This document shows positions 1 through 5,232 of a stretch of DNA of 5,791 nucleotides, piece by piece. Position numbers and translations under genes: made by a program. The stretch covers positions 1 to 5,791 of the forward strand of contig CAIVQM010000383.1 of the NCBI GenBank assembly GCA_903908025.1, written 5' to 3'. This DNA comes from an uncultured bacterium. GTDB lineage: Bacteria > Actinomycetota > Actinomycetes > S36-B12. Position 1 is the stretch's first letter, and every line of letters begins with the position of its first letter. Under the pieces are notes generated by a model. It was not told where the DNA came from and searched no databases. It worked only from the letters and a program-made list of their open reading frames with translations.

Positions 1-804
1 ATCACCGAGTCCGTCGTCACCGACCTGATCGGGCTCCTTGAGCCGGGCGACTGCATCATCGACGGCGGGAACTCCTACTACCGTGACGACATGCGCCGAG
101 GCGAGGCCGCGGCTGCGAAGGGCATCGACTACCTCGATGTCGGCACGTCCGGCGGGGTCTGGGGCCGGGAGCGCGGCTACTGCCTGATGATCGGTGGCCA
201 GGATGCGTCCGTCGACCGGCTCGCTCCCCTGTGGCGCACCATCGCACCTGGCTTCGACTCGGCCCCTCGCACGCAGGGACGCGCCGGCGATCCCACCCCG
301 GCCGAGGAGGGCTGGCTGCATTGCGGCCCCAGCGGTGCCGGTCACTTCGTCAAGATGGTCCACAACGGGATCGAGTACGGGATCATGGCGGCCTATGCGG
401 AGGGCCTCAACGTCCTCAAGCATGCGAACGCGGGAACCGTCACGCGAGATGCCGACGCCGAGACCGCTCCGCTGAGTGATCCGCAGTACTACCAGTTCGA
501 TCTCGACCTGCCGGAGATCGCCGAGGTATGGCGACGCGGCAGCGTCATCGGTTCCTGGCTGCTCGATCTCACCGCACTGGCCCTCAACCGCTCCCCCGAG
601 CTCGATGAGTTCAGCGGGCGCGTATCCGACTCGGGTGAGGGTCGCTGGACGGCGATCGCCGCCATCGAGGAGGGCGTCCCGACCCCGGTGCTCACATCAG
701 CGCTCTACGAGCGGTTCGAGTCCCAGGGCAATGGCCTGTTCGCGGACCGGATCCTCAGTGCGATGCGCAAGGAGTTCGGCGGACACGACGAGAAGACGTC
801 CTAG
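1..804 (+). CDS. gnd: 6-phosphogluconate dehydrogenase, decarboxylating, short type (5' end off the window)
   Basis: Oxidises 6-phosphogluconate to ribulose 5-phosphate and CO2 with reduction of NAD(P)+, in the oxidative pentose phosphate pathway; cytosolic. The frame is open from base 1, so the ATG at 91 is internal: upstream codons already read family sequence, including DGGNS at visible residues 21-25. DVGTSGGVWG follows at 46-55, and the substrate/catalytic block GHFVKMVHNGIEYG spans about 114-127, with the probable catalytic Lys at 118 and Asn at 122. The C-terminal part carries EVWRRGSVIGSWLLDL and SGEGRWT, typical of the roughly 300-340 residue bacterial/archaeal 6PGDH type rather than the 470-residue E. 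coli type. 267 residues are visible; about 70 N-terminal residues with the Rossmann GxGxxG are missing, so NAD versus NADP use cannot be judged. The stop is TAG, and the gene converges on mshC after 16 bases. The family call is firm. Confidence 0.95.
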   Translation: MTESVVTDLIGLLEPGDCIIDGGNSYYRDDMRRGEAAAAKGIDYLDVGTSGGVWGRERGYCLMIGGQDASVDRLAPLWRTIAPGFDSAPRTQGRAGDPTPAEEGWLHCGPSGAGHFVKMVHNGIEYGIMAAYAEGLNVLKHANAGTVTRDADAETAPLSDPQYYQFDLDLPEIAEVWRRGSVIGSWLLDLTALALNRSPELDEFSGRVSDSGEGRWTAIAAIEEGVPTPVLTSALYERFESQGNGLFADRILSAMRKEFGGHDEKTS

Positions 805-808
805 CCGG

Positions 809-834
809 AGCCGGACGCTGCTACAGCCGGACGC
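809..834. repeat. Short direct repeat at the gnd/mshC convergent junction
   Basis: The 10-mer AGCCGGACGC occurs at 809-818 and again at 825-834, a 16-base period; a shorter AGCCGGA copy sits at 803-809. The repeat spans the 16-base gap and the last codons of mshC. It does not form a convincing terminator hairpin and has no T-tract. It may be chance in GC-rich sequence. Confidence 0.4.
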
Positions 835-2047
835 CCAGCAGGGCATCGGCCAGCGCTGCGATCTGCGCGGGTGCCTCGGCATCGTCGCCCGAACCCGACT
901 GCTGCGCCATTGCCCAGCCATCGATCGCATCCAGCGCAGCCGGCGTGCGCAGATCGTCGGCCAGTGCCGCGCGCACGCGATCGATGACCGGCGCCGCATC
1001 GGGACCTGCCTGACCGCTCACCGCCGAGCGCCACATGGCCAGCCGCCCCACAGCGCCTTCCATCCCCTGCTCGGTCCACGCCCAGTCAGTGCGGTAGTGG
1101 TGCGCCAGGAGCGCAAGGCGAATCGCCATCGGATCGACGTCGGCATGCCGCAGTGCGGAGACGAACACCAGGTTGCCGCGTGACTTGGACATCTTGTGGC
1201 CTTGCCACCCGACCATCGCCGAGTGCACGTAGTGACGGGCGAAGGGGTACGTGCCGCGGAGCACCTGCGCCTCCGAGGCGCTCATCTCGTGATGCGGGAA
1301 GGCCAGGTCGGTGCCGCCACCCTGCACGTCGATCGTCATCCCCAGATGGTCCAGCGCGATGGCCGCGCACTCGATGTGCCAGCCGGGCCGGCCGTGACCC
1401 AGCGGGGTGTCCCACGCGGGCTCGTCGGGTCGTGCTGACTGCCACACCAGGCAGTCGAGCGGATCCTCCTTGCCGGGCCGGGTGGGATCGCCACCCCGCT
1501 CGGCGAAGATCTCGATCATGGCGGCGTCATCGAGCTGGGCCACTGCGCCGAAGTCGGGGTCCTTGCGCACGCGGAAGTAGAGATCGGAGTCGACGGAGTA
1601 GACCGCCCCAAGGGCCTGCAGCTCCTGCACATACTCGGCCACGGAGGGGATCGACTCGACGGCTCCGATGTAGTCCTGTGGCGGGATCACGTTCAGCGCA
1701 GCCATGTCCTCGCGGAACAGCGCCGTCTCGCGATCAGCGATCTCGCGCCAGTCCTGGCCGGTCTGCACCGCGCGCTCGAGCAGCGGGTCATCGATGTCGG
1801 TGACGTTCTGCACGTAGTGGACGTCGTGACCACCATCGCGCCAGACTCGGTTGATGACATCGAAGGTGATGTACGTGAATGCGTGGCCCATGTGGGTCGC
1901 GTCATACGGGGTGATCCCGCACACGTACATCCGTGCGGTCGCCCCGGGTTCGGTGGCCCGCACACTGCCGCTGCTCGTGTCATAGAGGTGCAGCTGACGT
2001 CCGGTACCGGGCAGTACGGGGATGCGCTGACCTGGCCATGACTTCAC
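821..2047 (-). CDS. mshC: Mycothiol cysteine ligase MshC (L-cysteine:1D-myo-inositol 2-amino-2-deoxy-alpha-D-glucopyranoside ligase)
   Basis: ATP-dependent ligation of L-cysteine to GlcN-Ins to give Cys-GlcN-Ins, the step before MshD acetylation in mycothiol synthesis; cytosolic. The 408 residues match the usual MshC length and the class I cysteinyl-tRNA synthetase fold. CGITPYDATHMGHA at 43-56 contains the HIGH-like HMGH (52-55) and the MshC-type ITPYD in place of the GPTVYD of true CysS. KMSKS is at 285-289. Probable zinc ligands are Cys43, Cys227 (HIECAA) and His252 (FPHHE). The tRNA anticodon-binding tail of CysS is absent, as expected. The start is GTG at 2047: an in-frame TAG at 2057-2059 excludes anything longer, and the N-terminal MKSW resembles mycobacterial MshC. 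The only SD-like GGAG (2068-2071) lies about 20 bases upstream, too far to be convincing. The gene follows the SCO1664-family gene by 27 bases, probably in one operon. Confidence 0.96.
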   Translation of the reverse strand: MKSWPGQRIPVLPGTGRQLHLYDTSSGSVRATEPGATARMYVCGITPYDATHMGHAFTYITFDVINRVWRDGGHDVHYVQNVTDIDDPLLERAVQTGQDWREIADRETALFREDMAALNVIPPQDYIGAVESIPSVAEYVQELQALGAVYSVDSDLYFRVRKDPDFGAVAQLDDAAMIEIFAERGGDPTRPGKEDPLDCLVWQSARPDEPAWDTPLGHGRPGWHIECAAIALDHLGMTIDVQGGGTDLAFPHHEMSASEAQVLRGTYPFARHYVHSAMVGWQGHKMSKSRGNLVFVSALRHADVDPMAIRLALLAHHYRTDWAWTEQGMEGAVGRLAMWRSAVSGQAGPDAAPVIDRVRAALADDLRTPAALDAIDGWAMAQQSGSGDDAEAPAQIAALADALLGVRL

Positions 2048-2074
2048 CCGGTCAGCCTAGTAGGGGTCTCCACG

Positions 2075-2881
2075 TCAGAAGACGGGCCACGGGATCGCGG
2101 GCCACCGACCGGCCGGCAGGGGGAAGGCGCCACTCGAAAGCAGCACCCGGACGCGATGACGCAGGGCTTCACGCTCCTCATCGTCGAGCCACCGATCCAC
2201 GGGGTCGTACGACTCGCCCAACAGGTCGTGCAGTTGCTGAACCTCATCGACGATGTCGGCAGGAATGCTCTGGCCGGCCCAGCCCCACAGCACCGTTCGC
2301 AGCTTGTCCTCCACCGAGAACGTGACCCCGTGGTCGATACCCCACACCCGACCCTCGGCATCGGCGAGCACGTGCCCGCCCTTGCGGTCGGCATTGTTGA
2401 CAAGGGCGTCGAAGACGGCCATCCGGGCCAGCGCGGGAGAGGGGGCGTGTACCAAGGACACCGGGCGTCCCGAGCCGTCCTCGGCATCGAGGATGTGCAA
2501 CCAGTCGACCGGACCCCGCCCCGGACGAACGACCGCCACCTGGGCACGCTCGGGGTCCTCGTCGATCCACAACTGGCACATCCCCGCACCGCCCGGGCCG
2601 TCCTCGCGCCATACCGTGGGCGGCACGAGACCCCAGCCGCCGGCTTCGGAGAGCGCATGCGCGGCCAGTTCACGGTGGGTGATGGTGCCATCGGGGAAGT
2701 CCCAGAGCGGGCGCTCCCCCGCAACCGGCTTGTACACGCAGCGGATCGCGACATCGGCCACTTCGATGGTGCAGAGGAGGGTCGTATTGGACGCATCACT
2801 CAGCCGTCCTTCGACCACGAGTTCCCCGTCCCGAAGGACAGGGCGGAGGTTGGCCTCGTCCCGCCACGCCGACACGCTCAT
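2075..2881 (-). CDS. SCO1664-family predicted kinase (PI3/4-kinase-like), function unknown
   Basis: A 268-residue member of the actinobacterial SCO1664 family, remotely related to phosphatidylinositol 3/4-kinases; no substrate is established. Visible kinase-like features are CVYKP with a probable ATP-binding Lys at 51, GERPLWDFPDGT at 55-66, GLVPPTV at about 84-90, the catalytic-loop-like NNADRKGGH at 162-170, and the metal-binding-loop-like GIDHG at 181-185 (Asp183) followed by TFSVEDKLRTVLWGWAG. There is no signal peptide or membrane helix. A longer reading to 2956 is open, but I choose the ATG at 2881: it forms an ATGA overlap with the DUF3090 stop, and the extra 25 residues only reread the DUF3090 tail. 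No good Shine-Dalgarno precedes it, so translation is probably coupled. The gene is third in the cluster. The family call is strong; kinase activity is inferred from fold and motifs. Confidence 0.9.
   Translation of the reverse strand: MSVSAWRDEANLRPVLRDGELVVEGRLSDASNTTLLCTIEVADVAIRCVYKPVAGERPLWDFPDGTITHRELAAHALSEAGGWGLVPPTVWREDGPGGAGMCQLWIDEDPERAQVAVVRPGRGPVDWLHILDAEDGSGRPVSLVHAPSPALARMAVFDALVNNADRKGGHVLADAEGRVWGIDHGVTFSVEDKLRTVLWGWAGQSIPADIVDEVQQLHDLLGESYDPVDRWLDDEEREALRHRVRVLLSSGAFPLPAGRWPAIPWPVF
2878..2881 (-). other. ATGA stop/start overlap, DUF3090 to SCO1664-family gene
   Basis: On the minus strand these four bases read ATGA: the ATG opens the SCO1664-family gene and the TGA closes the DUF3090 gene. 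This arrangement usually means termination-reinitiation coupling, which fits the lack of a clear ribosome binding site. Confidence 0.85.
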
Positions 2882-3444
2882 GTGCGTCGTCGATACCCGT
2901 TCGAACGCGGGCAGATGTGCCCTTCCGGGTCCAGCGGCTGGCTGCAGAACGGGCACGGGGGTCGCCCGGCGGAGATGACACTGCGGGCACGCTCGGCAAA
3001 GGCGCGAGCGTACGTAGGCGTCATCCAGACCCTTAGCGTGTCAGGACCGTCGTCGTCATCATCACCGATGTCGGGGATATCCGCCTCCTCCCCAGCCACG
3101 GCGTGCGCCTCGACCACGACGCGTCGACTCGCCTCGTCCCAGCCCAGCGCCATGGCGCCGACCCGGAACTCCTCGACGATCGGAGCATCGAGGGGTGCCG
3201 CATCGGCCAGTGCAGGAGGGGCAACCTCGGGGATCTCACCCTCCTCGGACCGCGACTGCGTCGCTTCGTCGAGCAACTGGTCTACACGCTCCGCCAGCGC
3301 GGCGACCTGCGCCTTCTCAAGCGCGACACTCGTGACGTCATTGCCCTGCCGGACCTGCAGGAAGAAGGTGCGCTCACCGGGCATGCCGACGGTGCCGACG
3401 ACGAAACGGTCGGGCGAGCCGAAGTCGAAGATGTGTCGCGTCAT
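2878..3444 (-). CDS. DUF3090 family protein with C-terminal zinc-knuckle-like motif
   Basis: A 188-residue protein of an actinobacterial family with no established biochemical function. The N-terminal domain (about 1-62) begins MTRHIFDFGSPDRFVVGTVG, the family hallmark, and is predicted soluble alpha/beta. A second conserved block, VEEFRVGAMALGWD, lies at about 90-103. A variable acidic stretch with five consecutive Asp (128-132) follows, encoded by a short trinucleotide run at 3049-3063. The C-terminus carries CPFCSQPLDPEGHICPRSNG (164-183), where Cys164, Cys167, His176 and Cys178 form a plausible single zinc site. No signal peptide or membrane helix is seen. It overlaps the neighbours on both sides by ATGA, so it is expected to be made together with the phosphatase and the predicted kinase, and may be a scaffold or regulator for them (inference). 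Confidence 0.92.
   Translation of the reverse strand: MTRHIFDFGSPDRFVVGTVGMPGERTFFLQVRQGNDVTSVALEKAQVAALAERVDQLLDEATQSRSEEGEIPEVAPPALADAAPLDAPIVEEFRVGAMALGWDEASRRVVVEAHAVAGEEADIPDIGDDDDDGPDTLRVWMTPTYARAFAERARSVISAGRPPCPFCSQPLDPEGHICPRSNGYRRRT
3441..3444 (-). other. ATGA stop/start overlap, histidine phosphatase to DUF3090
   Basis: The minus-strand sequence ATGA opens DUF3090 and closes the histidine phosphatase gene. It is the second overlap of this type in the cluster and supports one polycistronic, translationally coupled unit. Confidence 0.85.
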
Positions 3445-4139
3445 GCTCCGGCCCCTCCGCCCACAACGGCATCGCTGCTGGCACGTCTACGCCGTTTCGG
3501 GCCTACCGGATGCGCGAAACCGGCAAGGCTGCCGCCCGTGTCATTCGTCCGGGCGACGAACGGACGAAGCGGTGTGTAGTCGATGATGCTGACGGAGCAT
3601 GGATCGACACGCAGACGCTGGAACTGGTCGAGGTGCATGCCAAGGGCATCGGCCAGGATCGCCTTGATCACGTCGCCATGGCTCACGATTGCGTAGACCG
3701 CCTCGGCGCCCAGCTTGGAGTTCCATTCCCGCACGGCGCTGACGGCCCGATGCTGCATGTCGGACATGGCTTCGCCCTCAATCCCCGGGAAGACGGCGGC
3801 GCTCGGGTGCCCCTGCACGACCTTCCACATGGGGTCCTTGGCGAGGGTCTTGAGGGATCCTCCGGTCCAGTCGCCGTAGCGGCACTCGCCCACCCGCTCA
3901 TCCACGTGGCGATCGACAGCCGCCGCACGTCCCTCCAGCATGAGGTCCGCTGTCTCGACCGTCCGTTCGAGGGGCGACGTCACGACAGCAACGAGGGGTA
4001 CCGGCTGCAGACGAACGCCCAGCGCGGTGGCCTGCTCTTTGCCCTTCTCGTCGAGAGTGACCCCCGGCGTCCACCCGGCCAGCACGCCGTCAGCGTTGGC
4101 CTTGGTGCGCCCGTGGCGGATGAGAAGGACCGTGGTCAT
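3441..4139 (-). CDS. Histidine phosphatase superfamily protein, MSMEG_4193 family (putative phosphatase/phosphomutase)
   Basis: A 232-residue cytosolic protein of the phosphoglycerate-mutase-like superfamily; the substrate is unknown. The phospho-acceptor motif is LIRHG at 6-10 (His9 nucleophile, Arg8). SPLERT at 55-60 supplies the second Arg (59), ECRYGDWTG at 85-93 the likely acid Glu85, and SHGD at 153-156 the second catalytic His (154). The remainder fits the MSMEG_4193 subgroup rather than true phosphoglycerate mutase, which is longer and has a different substrate cap. The C-terminus is a basic, Gly/Ala-rich tail (KRRRR at 215-219). The open frame runs on to 4271, but the ATG at 4139 directly precedes the conserved MTTVLLIRHG, and the extension would run into corA; I use 4139. 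It is first in the four-gene cluster and probably leaderless. The product is often annotated as phosphoglycerate mutase; I would not accept that without assay. Confidence 0.93.
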   Translation of the reverse strand: MTTVLLIRHGRTKANADGVLAGWTPGVTLDEKGKEQATALGVRLQPVPLVAVVTSPLERTVETADLMLEGRAAAVDRHVDERVGECRYGDWTGGSLKTLAKDPMWKVVQGHPSAAVFPGIEGEAMSDMQHRAVSAVREWNSKLGAEAVYAIVSHGDVIKAILADALGMHLDQFQRLRVDPCSVSIIDYTPLRPFVARTNDTGGSLAGFAHPVGPKRRRRASSDAVVGGGAGA

Positions 4140-4146
4140 GCGGGTC

Positions 4147-4177
4147 AGCGTAGATCGCCGGGGCCTGTCCAGCACAA
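4147..4177 (-). promoter_or_regulatory. Candidate leaderless promoter of the phosphatase-DUF3090-SCO1664-mshC cluster
   Basis: On the minus strand TACGCT (4152-4147) fits the actinobacterial -10 pattern TANNNT and ends 7 bases before the ATG at 4139, placing transcription start at or next to the start codon. A weak -35 candidate, TTGTGC (4177-4172), lies 19 bases upstream. No Shine-Dalgarno is present, consistent with a leaderless mRNA. This is a pattern match by eye only. Confidence 0.4.
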
Positions 4178-4178
4178 T
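4150..4178 (+). promoter_or_regulatory. Candidate leaderless promoter of corA
   Basis: CACAAT (4173-4178) matches four of six bases of the -10 consensus and lies 6 bases before the corA ATG at 4185, so transcription would begin at or beside the A of the start codon. The -35 position (around 4150-4155) shows no good hexamer. The whole gap to the divergent gene is 45 bases, so the promoter must lie here or inside the neighbouring gene. Confidence 0.3.
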
Positions 4179-4184
4179 GGCGCC

Positions 4185-5207
4185 ATGATCCGGGGAATGG
4201 GCCTCTACACGGCCGAGGGCGTCACGGCCGCTGATGACGTTCGCAACTGGGAGGCACCGGGCGATGGTCACCCCGAGCCGAAGCTCCGCGAGTTCAAGGA
4301 GCAGTGCCTTGCCACGCCGGGCGCCTTCATCTGGCTGGGCCTGTTCGAACCCACACGCGCCGAGTTGGAGATGGTCACCGACGTCTTCGAGCTACCGCGC
4401 CTCCAGGTCGAGGATGCTGCCAACACCGCCCAGCGGCCCAAGTTCGAGATCGACGACAATGGCCACGGGCTGGCGCTGCTGAAGATGCTCGACTACGTCG
4501 ACTCGACGTCCGACGTCATCACCGGGCAGCTCGCGGTTTTCGTAGGGCCCTGGTTCGCCATCACCGTCCGCTTCGGGCAGATCGGGGACCTGCGCAATAT
4601 CCGGCAGCGACTTGCCTCGAGTCCCGAGCTCCGGGCCCAGGGTCCGGTTGCGGTGCTCTATACCGTGATCGACCTCGCGGTCGATGGTTACCTCGTTGTC
4701 TCCGACGAGGTGAGTGCTGATGTGGAGAACCTCGAAACCGAGGTGTTCACATCCGACCGCACCGCTACGACCACCAACAGCATCTATCTCCTCAAGCGCG
4801 AGAACGTCGAGATACGACGGGCCGTCGGACCCCTCGTCATCTGGGCGCACGATGCGGTCGGCGAGCGGCTGGCGTGGGTACCGACCGGCCTGCTGGCGTA
4901 TTTCCGCGACATCGGCGATCACCTCCTGAGGGTCGGCGACACGGTCGAGTCGACCGACGGTCTGCTGATGACAATGCTCATGGCATCAACGTCACTGCAG
5001 GATCTCCAGCAGAACCGCGACATGCGCAAGATCTCCGCATGGGTCGCGATCGCCGCAGTCCCCACGGCCATTGCCGCCATCTATGGCATGAACTTCGACT
5101 ACATGCCCGAACTGCACCAGCCGTGGGGGTACCCCGCGATCCTCGCGCTGATGGGCACGGCGTGCGTGTTCCTCTTCCGCGCCTTCAAGCGCAGCGGCTG
5201 GCTCTAG
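4185..5207 (+). CDS. corA: CorA-family magnesium/cobalt transporter
   Basis: Inner-membrane pentameric channel for Mg2+ (and Co2+), driven by membrane potential. The 340 residues fit the family. A large cytoplasmic domain (about 1-280) includes PRLQVEDAAN at 71-80 and AVFVGPWFAITVR at 117-129, and ends in the long stalk helix (about 245-285, with STSLQDLQQNRDMRKISAW). Helix TM1 is about 285-302 and ends in the selectivity signature YGMN (300-303). The short external loop FDYMPELHQPWGYP contains the conserved MPEL, and TM2 (about 316-333) is followed by the basic cytoplasmic tail FKRSGW. The frame is open upstream to 3510, but that stretch is antisense to the phosphatase gene; ATG 4185 is the first in-frame start past that gene (alternative ATG 4197). 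No Shine-Dalgarno is seen. It is divergent from the phosphatase cluster and convergent with uppP. The substrate range is inferred from the family. Confidence 0.94.
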   Translation: MIRGMGLYTAEGVTAADDVRNWEAPGDGHPEPKLREFKEQCLATPGAFIWLGLFEPTRAELEMVTDVFELPRLQVEDAANTAQRPKFEIDDNGHGLALLKMLDYVDSTSDVITGQLAVFVGPWFAITVRFGQIGDLRNIRQRLASSPELRAQGPVAVLYTVIDLAVDGYLVVSDEVSADVENLETEVFTSDRTATTTNSIYLLKRENVEIRRAVGPLVIWAHDAVGERLAWVPTGLLAYFRDIGDHLLRVGDTVESTDGLLMTMLMASTSLQDLQQNRDMRKISAWVAIAAVPTAIAAIYGMNFDYMPELHQPWGYPAILALMGTACVFLFRAFKRSGWL

Positions 5208-5232
5208 CCCACGACGAACGGCGCGAAGCGGG

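Noticed and set aside
1153..1803. Plus-strand open frame of 216 residues inside mshC
   Set aside because: Extremely Arg/Pro/Ser-rich translation opposite a clear MshC; an artefact of codon bias.
821..2047. Cysteinyl-tRNA synthetase (cysS) as the identity of the 408-residue ligase
   Set aside because: The CGITPYDATH motif, length near 410 and lack of the C-terminal tRNA-binding domain point to MshC.
2044..2799. Minus-strand open frame of 251 residues in another frame of the SCO1664-family gene
   Set aside because: It overlaps a recognised protein, and its translation is low-complexity and Arg/Ser/Pro-rich.
2882..2956. Longer start for the SCO1664-family gene
   Set aside because: The 25 extra residues reread the conserved zinc-knuckle tail of DUF3090 in another frame; ATG 2881 with the ATGA overlap is the better start.
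2156..3586. Long plus-strand open frame of 476 residues
   Set aside because: It lies opposite the SCO1664-family and DUF3090 genes, both recognisable families; its composition is rich in Arg, Ser, Pro and Gly, as in high-GC antisense shadows.
3441..4139. Phosphoglycerate mutase (gpm) as the identity of the histidine phosphatase
   Set aside because: Catalytic motifs are shared across the whole superfamily; the subgroup and context indicate the MSMEG_4193 family, not glycolytic mutase.
3510..4184. N-terminal extension of the corA frame (open frame from 3510, 225 extra residues)
   Set aside because: It is entirely antisense to or upstream of the histidine phosphatase gene, has no CorA similarity, and CorA is already full length from 4185.
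4140..4271. Longer start for the histidine phosphatase
   Set aside because: It would overlap the corA coding start and add 44 residues before the RHG motif, which normally lies within the first dozen residues.
5208..5232. Intrinsic terminator between corA and uppP
   Set aside because: Only a 3-base-pair CGC-GAA-GCG hairpin is visible and there is no T-tract.
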